DNA from: Bacteroidaceae bacterium
GTDB taxonomy: Bacteria > Bacteroidota > Bacteroidia > Bacteroidales > Bacteroidaceae
NCBI GenBank assembly: GCA_017541025.1
Contig: JAFXZY010000068.1
Coordinates: forward strand, 1-54,990
Direction: 5' to 3'
DNA length: 54,990 nucleotides
In this document: piece by piece, positions 17,714 through 27,257 of the stretch
Position numbering within the stretch: position 1 is the stretch's first letter
How the letters are laid out: each line of letters opens with the position of its first letter
Translations under genes and position numbers: made by a program
Notes under the pieces: model-generated
What the model saw: only the letters and a program-made list of their open reading frames with translations
What the model was told of the DNA's origin: nothing
The model's database searches: none

Positions 17714-18865
17714 TTACTCAGCAATACAAATACTAACACGGTTCAAATCGTTCTGCTCAAAAGGCTGAACAGTATCACCCTTAGAATCAATTGAAATACG
17801 ACTTGAAGCAATTCCAAACTTATTTTTGAGCAAATCTGCAACAATCTCAGAGCGCTTTTTGGCAAGTCTCTCGTTTATCTTAGCATTTCCTGTTCCCTTA
17901 TCTGCATAACCGGTGATAACTACCTTTGCTTCGGGATACTTGTTCAGGTATGCTGCGATATCCTCAACCTTAGGCATCTCTGCAGTAGAAACTGTTGTAT
18001 TTCTGATGGTAAAGAAGATGTCTTTACGCAAAGCCTCACGCTTAGCAACCTCCCTGTCGCGATATACAATCTTTTCGACAGGCTTCTCAACAATCTTCTC
18101 AACAATCTTCTCAACAATCTTCTCCTGACAGCAAGGCTTCTTTTCAACCTTCTTGGTAACCTTTCCCAGTCTTACCTTGACACCAGCCAGTGCATTGAAG
18201 TACCAGTCTGCATTAGGAGCATCCTTAGAATTGTACAAATCGCTAGTAGTGTTAGCATTGACCTCTAAGCCTAAAGAAACGCGTCTTGAAACACGGAAGT
18301 CGGCATAAGCACCAAAACGTCCAACGAAACGGCAAAGTGTACCATCCCACAAGTTAGCAAGGAACAAGGGTGTGGGATTATTACCAATACCCTTCAACTC
18401 GTTATAAATTTGGCTATTAGCTGTTATTGCCTCTCCGTTGCTGAAGAAGATATTGGTACCAACACCAGCCAAAATTCCACAATTAAAGAATCGGTCTGCC
18501 TTGTAACCAGCAATCAGATTAACTAAGTCGCAGGTAACATCTAATGTAGGAGATACGTAATTCCATTTCCATTTATAAGTATTATTGGTTTGAAGCAAAG
18601 TTACTCCACCTTTACTCTGCCAAGCATTTACAGCCAGACGCAAGCCCCAAACGGGAGTGAACTGATAACCACCGGCAACCTGAACGTTAGGAGTAATCAA
18701 GTCACCAAAGCAAATCTCACCCAAGGTGTGCTGAGCACCAGCCTGAGCCTGCACGAACCAATGATGGTTAAACGCATCAACGGTCACCGTTTCCGGTGCC
18801 TGCGCAGATGCACTCATGCATCCGGCAGACAGCAAAACGGTATATAATAATCTCTTGAATTTCAT
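17714..18865 (-). CDS. OmpA-family outer-membrane protein
   Basis: A 383-residue protein with signal peptide MKFKRLLYTVLLSAGCMSASA. Residues about 25-240 form a beta-barrel-like domain (for example FTPVWGLRLAVNAWQSKGGV and VGRFGAYADFRVSRRVSLGL). A low-complexity linker at 247-268 repeats EKIV from a 12-bp DNA repeat. The C-terminal domain (about 285-383) is the peptidoglycan-binding OmpA domain, with VVITGYADKGTGNAKINERL, AKKRSEIVADLL and SRISIDSKGDTVQPF; the Asp and Arg of this fold bind diaminopimelate. It anchors the outer membrane to the cell wall. It follows the coiled-coil lipoprotein gene by 35 nt and is ended by the hairpin at 17,636-17,687. Confidence 0.93.
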   Translation of the reverse strand: MKFKRLLYTVLLSAGCMSASAQAPETVTVDAFNHHWFVQAQAGAQHTLGEICFGDLITPNVQVAGGYQFTPVWGLRLAVNAWQSKGGVTLLQTNNTYKWKWNYVSPTLDVTCDLVNLIAGYKADRFFNCGILAGVGTNIFFSNGEAITANSQIYNELKGIGNNPTPLFLANLWDGTLCRFVGRFGAYADFRVSRRVSLGLEVNANTTSDLYNSKDAPNADWYFNALAGVKVRLGKVTKKVEKKPCCQEKIVEKIVEKIVEKPVEKIVYRDREVAKREALRKDIFFTIRNTTVSTAEMPKVEDIAAYLNKYPEAKVVITGYADKGTGNAKINERLAKKRSEIVADLLKNKFGIASSRISIDSKGDTVQPFEQNDLNRVSICIAE

Positions 18866-18900
18866 CTCGATTCAAATTTTAGAGTCCGACCTAAATACAA

Positions 18901-21900
18901 TTACTTAATCCTGATATAGTACTTTCTGGTAGCAATCTTACCATGGAAGTCAAGACCAGAATATGCAATTTCATAAACATAGCCAGACTTCAAATCTGTT
19001 GCGGTAAGACGCATGATGTCACCTGGAAGAACCTCATTCAGTTTCTCCAAACCGTTAACGCGCTTCAACTCAGCCAAGCAAGTTGCGTCGTCATCCTTTG
19101 CAGACTTGTCACCATTAATAACATTGGTTATACCCACATGCTTCTTTGCTAAAGGAGCAAGCAATTCTAAGCTCCACGTAGTGGCAATAAGATCGATGTT
19201 CTGACCCAAAACAGTAGGATAAACTTCTGACTCACTCAACCACTTGGCACCAGAGGCATCGGTGGCAAACATAATGGGTTGCAGACGCAAATTGATGTTA
19301 TTCGTGAAGTTAACAAACTTGTTATTATAGTGATTAACAAAATTCATCACCCAATCTTTGTAACTATCAACAATAGCATCAGCTTTGTCCTCATAATGAC
19401 CCCACAGGTCAAGCATTTTATTAACATCATTAACAATGGCCTTCAACTGCTCCAGACTTGTGTTTGTGCCAACAAAATCTTCCTTATACTTATCCCAGAA
19501 TTTAGCAAGTTCCTGGGACAGATCCGCATTGACGGTAACAGTCATGCCATCAAATTTGATAATATCACTCAGTTTGATATTGGTTGTTGCATCCTTATTA
19601 ACTGTAATAGTCTGGTTGGCAATAACAACATCAACTGTTGCAGGATTAGAGGTGGCCTTAACAACAACATTGCCTGCAGGAACTGATGCATATCCAACTG
19701 TGGTTCCGGCACTCTTAACAGGAACTACAATCTCAGCTTTATTAGTAGAGCCGGAAATAACCACGCGGGGACCACTAACCCCAAGCGAACTTAAATCAAC
19801 AGGATCATCACTATATATAATAGGAACATTTACGTCCTCAAGACCCAATGTATAATTTGTTCCGTCAATTTCAACCTCCTTGCTAATACTGAATCCATGT
19901 ACAGCTTTATCCTGAAGATCATCAATAATGCTAAGTCTGTTAACTGTAAAGTTACGAATCTTCTTAACTACTGGCTGTCCATAAACATCCCACATTACTA
20001 CGTGAATATCATTCTTAACCTTTGAAATAGCCTCATTAAGCCAATAAACTACATGGTCATAACCATAAACCTTCTTAACGTTAAGATCCTTGTAACTTGT
20101 CAATGAAATTGGCTTGAAAGCGGTTGCAGCGACATTGTAGTTAGAATAAACGGCATGCTTCTGATTATCTGCATCTTCCCATTCGCACTTAACAGCATTT
20201 GCATCGAGTTTAAGGCTCTTAACCAACTCTGCAAAATCCACAGCAAGAGTCCTCAGGGAGAAAGTACGATTAATAATCGGCTTCTGAAGCATTTCTTTAA
20301 TGTCATCCTTCAAACCAGAAACATTAGCATTAATTGTCTGAACCTTAGTAACATCCTCGGGAGCCACATTAGCATAGCACTCGTAGAAGCCATTGTCTGC
20401 TGCACGTGAGTAGCCAAACTGTAATACCTTATCACTGCGCTTCAACTCTCCCAGCTTAACATAAGATTCTACATCCTGGCTGTTTACAAGAGTCAATTGC
20501 AACTTAGAGAAGTCAACAGTATTGGGGTTCACGGTCAGATACAATGTACCGGCATTATAGTAATCATTCTGCATAATTTTGTCGCCAGCCTTGAAGATAG
20601 GCTCACTGCCATTCAGACCTAACAAGTACAAATCCTTCCAAGAAAGGACATATCTGTCATCCACATAGTTAGCTGTGCTATTTGTGGGGAATTGGATATC
20701 GGTATTGGCTTCACCATAGTAAGTAAGGAGAACATTAGACTGTACATTAACAGGCAGATTGAGTGTTCCAAAAGCAGGATTAACAGTTCCCTGTACAATA
20801 ATACCAGTTACCATTCTCTTCAAGTTCTCCTTCAGAATCTCCAACTGACCAAAGATATCCTTGATGTCGTCTTCATTCTTCTTAACGCGCTTCTCCAGAT
20901 CAGAAATATCGCTTCTCAGTTGAGCAAGAGAATCCTTGAAGTCTTCTGCAATGCTATCCAACTTATGATCAACCTCACCAATCTTAAGGGTGTTCTCGTT
21001 AATACGCTCACTTAAGTTGGAAACAGAATCGTTCAGAGCTTCGCTCAACTTAGTAATAGCAGCGTTCATATCTTCACGAAGATTGAAGATGCTATCTAAA
21101 AGCTCCTTGCGCAAAGGCTCTAGATCAATCTCCATGCCATTAATTTCTGCTCTTAATAGAGCAATCTCCAAATCGGTATAAGCCTTAGCCTTATCCAAGT
21201 TAGCATCTGCGTAGGTATACAACTTGCTGATTTCGGGCTTCAAGTTTTCAATTTCTGTACCCAGACTATCTACCTTATTAAATAATGTATTAACATTATC
21301 CTCAAGGCCAGGAATCTTATCCTTCAACTCATCGAGGATTTCCTTGTCTGCCTTAACAGTAGAATCCAACTTCTCAATAGCCATCTTGTTTGCATCTGCA
21401 ATAACAAGAATACTGTCAGCATAGTTGTAAACATTCTGCAAAGAGTCACTTATGCTCACAAAGCGGTTGTTGATAGTAGTAATCTGATTGTTAATTTTAA
21501 TGATGCTCTCCTTGTTTTCCTTTGACAAAGCATCTGCAGCCTCTGCAATACTCTTCAATTCATTAGCAAGATCTAAAGCACTTTGAGCCTTACTGTCTGC
21601 AGCCTCTGCATCTTCACCTGCTTTCCTTGCGGCATCAGCAGCAGCTTGTGCGGCATCAGCAGCAGCTTGTGCAGCCTGAGCAGCAGCCTTTGCGATAGAA
21701 TCGGTCTTTACCAAACGATCGCTTGCATCCTGAGCCAAGTTGAGAGCCTGAATAGCCTTCTTCTCAATGCTGTCAATTCTGGCAAGGTCGCAAGGACAAT
21801 CACCACCTTGACCAGCCATCTCGTCTCTCAACACGTTCATGGCAGAATCCAACTCATCCTTGGTAACACCAACGTTGGTAACAAAATTAAGGATGGTTTG

Positions 21901-22236
21901 ATAATTTGGTTCAATCTCATCAAGAAGAGCCTTCATATTCTTCAAGTCTGCAGGACTAACACCAGCTTTTTCCCATTCAGTCATGAAGGTCTTGAGTTTA
22001 CCCATCAAATCAGGATCACACTTGCAAATCTTACCTTGCAACTCGTCAATCAAAGCCTGTAAACTAGCTATGTCTGCTTGATGCTGCTGTACAGCTTGCT
22101 GGAGAGTTGCATAGTCGGCGAACTTACCATTGAACTCTTGTTCCAAGTCTCCACTTGTATCCTTACAAGATACAAACATTCCTAAAGTGACCGTTACGGC
22201 CCCCATCAGGAGAATTTGAAATAATTTTCTTTTCAT
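18901..22236 (-). CDS. Large coiled-coil lipoprotein, function unknown
   Basis: An 1,111-residue lipoprotein. The signal peptide MKRKLFQILLMGAVTVTLGM ends in a FVSC lipobox near residue 24. From about 40 to 490 the sequence is almost continuous coiled coil with heptads, including an alanine-rich tandem block (QAAADAAQAAADAARKAGED) around residue 190 and many Asp-Ser-Ile/Leu turns. The remaining 600 residues are beta-rich with no motif I recognise. The CDCD-like clusters KCDPD and DCPCDLA near the N-terminus are unusual for a lipoprotein. It is the first gene of a block with ompA and the two surface proteins; a long tether or periplasm-spanning scaffold is my inference. It is not an Omp85 or efflux protein by any motif seen. 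Confidence 0.9.
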   Translation of the reverse strand: MKRKLFQILLMGAVTVTLGMFVSCKDTSGDLEQEFNGKFADYATLQQAVQQHQADIASLQALIDELQGKICKCDPDLMGKLKTFMTEWEKAGVSPADLKNMKALLDEIEPNYQTILNFVTNVGVTKDELDSAMNVLRDEMAGQGGDCPCDLARIDSIEKKAIQALNLAQDASDRLVKTDSIAKAAAQAAQAAADAAQAAADAARKAGEDAEAADSKAQSALDLANELKSIAEAADALSKENKESIIKINNQITTINNRFVSISDSLQNVYNYADSILVIADANKMAIEKLDSTVKADKEILDELKDKIPGLEDNVNTLFNKVDSLGTEIENLKPEISKLYTYADANLDKAKAYTDLEIALLRAEINGMEIDLEPLRKELLDSIFNLREDMNAAITKLSEALNDSVSNLSERINENTLKIGEVDHKLDSIAEDFKDSLAQLRSDISDLEKRVKKNEDDIKDIFGQLEILKENLKRMVTGIIVQGTVNPAFGTLNLPVNVQSNVLLTYYGEANTDIQFPTNSTANYVDDRYVLSWKDLYLLGLNGSEPIFKAGDKIMQNDYYNAGTLYLTVNPNTVDFSKLQLTLVNSQDVESYVKLGELKRSDKVLQFGYSRAADNGFYECYANVAPEDVTKVQTINANVSGLKDDIKEMLQKPIINRTFSLRTLAVDFAELVKSLKLDANAVKCEWEDADNQKHAVYSNYNVAATAFKPISLTSYKDLNVKKVYGYDHVVYWLNEAISKVKNDIHVVMWDVYGQPVVKKIRNFTVNRLSIIDDLQDKAVHGFSISKEVEIDGTNYTLGLEDVNVPIIYSDDPVDLSSLGVSGPRVVISGSTNKAEIVVPVKSAGTTVGYASVPAGNVVVKATSNPATVDVVIANQTITVNKDATTNIKLSDIIKFDGMTVTVNADLSQELAKFWDKYKEDFVGTNTSLEQLKAIVNDVNKMLDLWGHYEDKADAIVDSYKDWVMNFVNHYNNKFVNFTNNINLRLQPIMFATDASGAKWLSESEVYPTVLGQNIDLIATTWSLELLAPLAKKHVGITNVINGDKSAKDDDATCLAELKRVNGLEKLNEVLPGDIMRLTATDLKSGYVYEIAYSGLDFHGKIATRKYYIRIK

Positions 22237-22317
22237 AACAGTTTTATATCGATATATTGTTTAATGTTATTAACGTAACTACACATTTCACCCTTATAAT
22301 AGGGAGCTATTCGAGAA

Positions 22318-22325
22318 CAAAGGTA
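22318..22325 (-). promoter_or_regulatory. -7 box of the coiled-coil lipoprotein operon
   Basis: TACCTTTG on the reverse strand, about 80 nt upstream of the ATG at 22,236. I see no good TTTG at the expected -33 distance. Confidence 0.5.
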
Positions 22326-22405
22326 TAACTATCTTGCGAAATAGAGATAAGTTTTAACGTCCGTTTAAGAAAATTTAACAGTTTCGCGCGTTTTCCCTTG
22401 TAAAA

Positions 22406-22437
22406 TTTGGTTGTTTAAAAGATAAAATGTAATTTTG
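22406..22437 (+). promoter_or_regulatory. Promoter of tyrS
   Basis: TTTG (22406-22409), 20 nt, TAATTTTG (22430-22437). The leader to the ATG at 22,463 would be about 20 nt. Confidence 0.7.
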
Positions 22438-22462
22438 CGGCGCAAAAAAGAATATTATCCGT

Positions 22463-23764
22463 ATGAACTTTGTAGAGGAACTAAAATGGAGGGGCATGAT
22501 TCACCAAATGATGCCCGGAACAGAAGAACTTTTTGAGAAAGAAACCGTTACTGCATACGTGGGTATTGACCCTACTGCAGACAGTTTGCATATTGGCCAC
22601 CTTTGCGGTGTAATGATGTTACGCCATCTTCAGCAGGCTGGCCATAAGCCATTGGCTCTTGTAGGCGGTGCTACCGGTATGATTGGTGACCCCAGCGGAA
22701 AAAGCCAAGAACGAAATCTGCTGAATGAGGAAACACTGCGCCATAATGTGGAATGTATTAAGGCACAGCTGAGCCGTTTTCTGGATTTCAACAGCAATAC
22801 TCCCAATGCAGCCGAACTAGTTAACAATTACGACTGGATGAAGGATTTTTCCTTCTTGGACTTTGCACGTGAAATAGGAAAATGTATCACCGTTAACTAC
22901 ATGATGGCAAAAGACAGTGTGAAGCGACGCTTGAACGGAGAAGCTCAGGACGGCATGTCTTTCACTGAATTTACTTACCAGTTACTTCAAGGTTATGATT
23001 TCCTGCACCTTTATGAAACAAAGAACTGCAAGCTTCAGATGGGCGGCAGCGATCAGTGGGGAAACATCACAACAGGCACGGAGTTGATTCGCCGAAAATT
23101 GGGTATTGAGAATGAGGCGTTTGCCCTAACTTGTCCTCTTATTACCAAAGCAGATGGCAAGAAATTTGGAAAAACGGAAAAGGGCAATATCTGGCTTGAC
23201 CGCAACCGAACAAGCCCCTATACGTTCTATCAGTTCTGGCTGAACGTGGCCGACGAGGATGCAGAACGTTACATTAAAATCTTTACATCTTTAGACAAAG
23301 CTACAATTGACGCATTAATAGAAGAGCATAGACAAGATCCAGGCCGCCGTACTTTACAAAAACGTTTAGCAGAAGAGGTTACGGTACTCGTACACAGTCG
23401 TGAGGATTATGAATTAGCATTGGAAGCCAGCAATATTCTCTTTGGCAAAGCTACCAAAGAAAGTCTTACAAAATTGGACGAGCAGACCTTATTGGATGTC
23501 TTTTCCGGTGTTCCGCAGTTTGAGGTAAGCCGTTCTTTGTTGTCAGGTGAAGGCACAAAGGCCGTAGATCTCTTTGCAGAGCATACACAATGCTTCCCAA
23601 GCAAGGGAGAAATGCGAAAACTTACTCAGGGAGGTGGTGTCAGCCTCAACAAAGAAAAGGTTACCGCTCCCGATCAAATGGTTACGGAAGCAGACCTCAT
23701 TGACAACAAGTATTTACTGGTACAACAGGGCAAGAAAAAGTACTTTTTGCTCATAGCAAAATAA
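22463..23764 (+). CDS. tyrS: Tyrosine--tRNA ligase
   Basis: A 433-residue class I aminoacyl-tRNA synthetase that charges tRNA-Tyr. The HIGH signature is visible in [18 protein letters not shown] near residue 40, the tyrosine-binding segment in [13 protein letters not shown] and [11 protein letters not shown], and the KMSKS-loop equivalent as KFGKTEKG near residue 235. The C-terminal 70 residues (from about [20 protein letters not shown]) are the S4 RNA-binding domain. Length is normal for the bacterial TyrRS. It is followed by tRNA-Gln, which has its own possible promoter (TACATTTG near 23,825), so tyrS seems monocistronic. Confidence 0.97.
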   Translation: MNFVEELKWRGMIHQMMPGTEELFEKETVTAYVGIDPTADSLHIGHLCGVMMLRHLQQAGHKPLALVGGATGMIGDPSGKSQERNLLNEETLRHNVECIKAQLSRFLDFNSNTPNAAELVNNYDWMKDFSFLDFAREIGKCITVNYMMAKDSVKRRLNGEAQDGMSFTEFTYQLLQGYDFLHLYETKNCKLQMGGSDQWGNITTGTELIRRKLGIENEAFALTCPLITKADGKKFGKTEKGNIWLDRNRTSPYTFYQFWLNVADEDAERYIKIFTSLDKATIDALIEEHRQDPGRRTLQKRLAEEVTVLVHSREDYELALEASNILFGKATKESLTKLDEQTLLDVFSGVPQFEVSRSLLSGEGTKAVDLFAEHTQCFPSKGEMRKLTQGGGVSLNKEKVTAPDQMVTEADLIDNKYLLVQQGKKKYFLLIAK

Positions 23765-23864
23765 AAAAGAGGAAAGAAAGGAATAATTTTTCATCTTTCA
23801 CTTTTTACTTTTCACTTTTTGTTGTACATTTGCACCCGCAATCTGAAAAAGATTGGGATAGGAT

Positions 23865-23935
23865 TGGGCTATGGTGTAATGGTAGCACAAGACATTTTGG
23901 TCGTCTTAGTCCTGGTTCGAACCCGGGTAGCCCAA
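23865..23935 (+). tRNA. tRNA-Gln(TTG)
   Basis: Acceptor TGGGCTA (23865-23871) pairs with TAGCCCA (23928-23934), discriminator A. Anticodon loop TTTTGGT holds anticodon TTG. T arm CCTGG-TTCGAAC-CCGGG. The base pair closing the anticodon loop is an A-C mismatch rather than the expected A-U. CCA is not encoded. Confidence 0.93.
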
Positions 23936-23938
23936 CCC

Positions 23939-23980
23939 AAAAAGAAGTGCCGGTTCAATATTGAGCCGGCGCTTCTTTTT
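23939..23980. terminator. Bidirectional terminator between tRNA-Gln and GH92
   Basis: AAGAAGTGCCGGTTCAAT and ATTGAGCCGGCGCTTCTT form an 18-bp stem with two wobble positions, flanked by A and T runs. It serves tRNA-Gln on the forward strand and the GH92 gene, whose stop is at 23,982, on the reverse. Confidence 0.85.
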
Positions 23981-23981
23981 A

Positions 23982-26003
23982 TTAATAAACAAATACCAGG
24001 TCTCCGCCTTTCTTTAGTTCAGAAACAGCAATGCGATAGTTCTGGAGTGTTTTACCATTCCATGTGACGTATTTCAGCGGTTGGATCTTGTTAATACGTC
24101 CCTTGGTGCTGATAACCACTCTGTTATCGCCGATTTGCATTGTCACCTTATCAAAGAGAGGCGAGAATACCTCATATTGAGCTTCGCCCACCACCAAAGG
24201 ATAAAGGCCGATGCTGGCAAAGACATACCATGCACTCATAGCACCATCGTCTTCGTCCATCTCCGGAGCATAGCCACGTGGTGCATTAGCGAAGGCACAA
24301 CCGACCCATGGCGTGGGATAGGCATCGTTGCCGCCATAACGGTGAGTTACCACCTCTGTTGCCAAGGGGCAGACCGTGAGTCCTGTTTTCGCAGGCATTC
24401 CTAAACGGGCAAAGAGGAAGGGAACATGAATGTCCGGCTCATTTCCCTGATTATACAATTCATTTTCGAAGAAAGTAACCAACTCTTGCCCCAGTTCCTT
24501 CTTTCCAACCATATTTATCATGCGGTCCAGGAACATAGGAGCGCCCCAACGATACTGCCAACGGGTACCCTGATACAAACCGTTGCCGCGCATCTTCACA
24601 AAAGAATCATCAATCTTCTGAAACTCTTTAGGCCAGATACTGTCGAAGATCTCTACACCTCGAGCAGTCCACTTCTTTGCTTCTTCCTGCATGCCCCATT
24701 CTCCGGCCAACTGACCCAAAGCCCAGAAATCACCGGCAGCTTCCAGGCATTGGTCGGGACTCTTCAGGGAGAGCCCTTCAACCTCTTTCTTCATACCAGG
24801 GTATGCATCGCGCAGGTTAGGAATGCTGATACCTTGACGGTATGCATCCAGCAAAGTTGCTATGGCATGTTCGGTACGAACCGTTGGTACACACTCGTAC
24901 TGGGTACTCCAGTCCTTCTTACCCGTATTATACAAGGTAGCCAATGACTGCATGATGTCGCTGGACCTACGAGGGTCGAGCAATGTTATCAGAGGAAACT
25001 TCGTACGGTAAGTGTCCCACAGAGACCAAGAACTATAATAGGTAAAATCCTTAGCCTTGTACTCCCTCCCGTCAGTTCCTAGATAATGTTTCATGTTGCG
25101 GTCTGTAACCGCAAAGGGGCTGTGGAAAGTACGATACAAAGAGGTGTAAAAGATAGTACGCTGGTCAGCCGTACCACCCTCAACCTTAACCGTTGAAAGC
25201 AACTGACGCCACTGACGCTGTGCCTGTTCTACCATTGTCAGGAAATCTGTACGCCACACATCCGATTCCTTCATGGCATCCAGTTCCTTCTCCAATCCGG
25301 TGGAAAGAACTATGCGTACTTCTACATAACGAGCCGAAAGGTTGGGGAAAGTCAGCATCTTCTTTCCTCCGTCCAACTCCTGCATCTCAAAAGGAGTCGA
25401 TGTGTACAGCCTATAGTACAGGTGATAATTGCCACGACGGCAGGTATTGGCACAGTCGATATAACCCTGTCCAACATTCTCACTCGTCTTGTTGAAAGAA
25501 GAATTGTAAACTTTATCAAATGCCGTTCCCGGGTCTAATAACAACACGGCCTTTTCAGCAGAAGGGAAAGAGAAACGTTCCACAGCCATACGTCTGTTAG
25601 CCGTAGCTGTAAACCAAACGCCATTGCTCAGCTTTACACTATAATAACCTGGTGAGGCTTGCTCTGTGCTCTTAATCAGATGCACATCAGCACCCGTTTC
25701 ATCGGGCATCAGAGAAACATTTCCGCCACAACCGCTACCGCCGACTCCAGACAGACGGTTCACAGAGAAACCTGAAATCTGCGTCACCTCATAATCGTAG
25801 CCGGGATGCTGCCGAGGCTTACTGTCGGGACAAACCTGAACCTGACTGTAGGGCATACAGGCTCCGGGAGTCATCTGCCCATAGTCGTTAGCCGTACCGA
25901 TGAAGAGATTTACATTATCCAGCACATCCTGTGCAGAAGCGCAGATAGTCACAACTAAACCGAAAAATAAAGCAACAGAAACTTTTCTTACCATAATATA
26001 CAA
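23982..26003 (-). CDS. GH92-family exo-alpha-mannosidase, secreted
   Basis: A 673-residue glycoside hydrolase of family 92, calcium-dependent inverting enzymes that release mannose from alpha-mannosides. Signal peptide MVRKVSVALFFGLVVTICAS; translation could start at 26,003 or at the Met three codons on (25,994). Family landmarks: VNLFIGTANDYGQMTPGACM at the mature N-terminus, GYDYEVTQISGFSVNRLSG, WSLWDTYRTKFPLITLLDP, GNEPDIHVPF near residue 518, with the Glu expected as catalytic acid, and EMDEDDGAMSAWYVFASIG near 580, with the carboxylates of the base. It is a little shorter than the usual 730-780 residues. The gene starts 3 nt after the stop of lpd, so it is carried at the end of the glycine-cleavage operon, an unexpected place. 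Linkage specificity cannot be read from the sequence. Confidence 0.93.
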   Translation of the reverse strand: MYIMVRKVSVALFFGLVVTICASAQDVLDNVNLFIGTANDYGQMTPGACMPYSQVQVCPDSKPRQHPGYDYEVTQISGFSVNRLSGVGGSGCGGNVSLMPDETGADVHLIKSTEQASPGYYSVKLSNGVWFTATANRRMAVERFSFPSAEKAVLLLDPGTAFDKVYNSSFNKTSENVGQGYIDCANTCRRGNYHLYYRLYTSTPFEMQELDGGKKMLTFPNLSARYVEVRIVLSTGLEKELDAMKESDVWRTDFLTMVEQAQRQWRQLLSTVKVEGGTADQRTIFYTSLYRTFHSPFAVTDRNMKHYLGTDGREYKAKDFTYYSSWSLWDTYRTKFPLITLLDPRRSSDIMQSLATLYNTGKKDWSTQYECVPTVRTEHAIATLLDAYRQGISIPNLRDAYPGMKKEVEGLSLKSPDQCLEAAGDFWALGQLAGEWGMQEEAKKWTARGVEIFDSIWPKEFQKIDDSFVKMRGNGLYQGTRWQYRWGAPMFLDRMINMVGKKELGQELVTFFENELYNQGNEPDIHVPFLFARLGMPAKTGLTVCPLATEVVTHRYGGNDAYPTPWVGCAFANAPRGYAPEMDEDDGAMSAWYVFASIGLYPLVVGEAQYEVFSPLFDKVTMQIGDNRVVISTKGRINKIQPLKYVTWNGKTLQNYRIAVSELKKGGDLVFVY

Positions 26004-26006
26004 TGT

Positions 26007-27230
26007 TTAAGCCTCAGCAGCAGCAAAAAGAAGTTCGCTGAGGGTAGGATGAATATGCACCATATCACGCAATTGCTCTACGGTGGTATCAAGACACATT
26101 AGTACACTGGCCTCCTGTGCAAGGTCAGCACTGTGGGCACCAAAGGCATGACAACCCAGAATCTTTCCGGCATTTGGTTCGCTGAACAGCTTCAGTAATC
26201 CCTCCGGCTCGTTCATGGCCAACGCCTTTCCGTTGGCACGATAGAAGGCTTTACGGCATTCGTATTCCACGCCTTGCTCCTTCAGTTGGTCCTCGGAAGC
26301 CCCTACACATGCAGCCTCGGGGGTGGTAAAAATCGCGGCAGGCATAATATCAAAACGGATACAATCGGTTTTGCCGAGAATATGATTCACGGCACGTATG
26401 GCTTGCATCTCAGCGGCATGTGCCAGCATCTGCTTACCGTTAACATCACCAATGGCGTAAATGCCCTTTACCGTTGTCTCAAAATTCTCATATACTGTAA
26501 TACCCTTGCGCTCATCATATTCAAATCCTGCATTTGCAAAATCAGGCTGAACACGCGGTTTACGACCAGTAGCCATCAGGATAACATCCGCATCTAAATC
26601 AACCAAATTCTGCACAGCAGTCTTCATCTTGAAGGAGATACCTTTCTTTTCTAATGTCTTACGCAGTCGTTTGGCTATGTCGCTGTCCAAAGCTGGCAAA
26701 CACTCCTTTAAGAACTCTATAACCGTTACTTCGGAACCAAAACGCTGGAATGCAGAAGCAAACTCCATACCTATAACGCCGGCACCTATGATGCAAAGAC
26801 GTTTGGGTAGCGATTCTAACGACAACAACCCCGTAGAGTCCACCAAACGTGGGTCATCAAGGCCTTGCACGGGTATCATTTTGGTTTCTGAACCTGTGGC
26901 AATAATAACGTAATTTCCCGTGTAGTCTCCTACCGTATGAGCATCTACGAATACCCCTTTCTCACGCACCAATGTAATATTGGGATTCGAGAGGATACCC
27001 TCGACCCCTTGACGAAGTTGAGGGACTACCTGCCCCAAGCGTTCGCGAGCCTCTTCGAAAGAGGCAGAGTGAACGTACGTCTTAGTGGGAATACACCCAA
27101 CGTTTAGACAAGTACCTCCTACTTCACCACCTTCAAATATCACGACCTTTAAGCCTTGCTTGGCAGCATATTCAGCGGCGCGGTAACCCCCAGGCCCCGC
27201 GCCGATGATGATTAAATCAGTGTTATTCAT
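26007..27230 (-). CDS. lpd: Dihydrolipoyl dehydrogenase (L-protein)
   Basis: A 407-residue FAD enzyme that reoxidises the dihydrolipoyl group of GcvH with NAD. The FAD-binding GxGxxG is IIIGAGPGGYRAAEYAAKQG at the N-terminus, the redox-active disulfide is in GGTCLNVGCIPTKT near residue 40, the NAD-binding motif is CIIGAGVIGMEFASAF, and the catalytic His-Glu pair is in HIHPTLSELLF near residue 395. It is shorter than the usual 450-470 residues because several loops are reduced, but all catalytic parts are present. It lies between gcvPB and the GH92 gene with gaps of 27 and 3 nt, so its dedicated partner should be the glycine-cleavage system. Confidence 0.95.
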   Translation of the reverse strand: MNNTDLIIIGAGPGGYRAAEYAAKQGLKVVIFEGGEVGGTCLNVGCIPTKTYVHSASFEEARERLGQVVPQLRQGVEGILSNPNITLVREKGVFVDAHTVGDYTGNYVIIATGSETKMIPVQGLDDPRLVDSTGLLSLESLPKRLCIIGAGVIGMEFASAFQRFGSEVTVIEFLKECLPALDSDIAKRLRKTLEKKGISFKMKTAVQNLVDLDADVILMATGRKPRVQPDFANAGFEYDERKGITVYENFETTVKGIYAIGDVNGKQMLAHAAEMQAIRAVNHILGKTDCIRFDIMPAAIFTTPEAACVGASEDQLKEQGVEYECRKAFYRANGKALAMNEPEGLLKLFSEPNAGKILGCHAFGAHSADLAQEASVLMCLDTTVEQLRDMVHIHPTLSELLFAAAEA

Positions 27231-27257
27231 TGAACTTTGAACATTGAACGTTGAACA

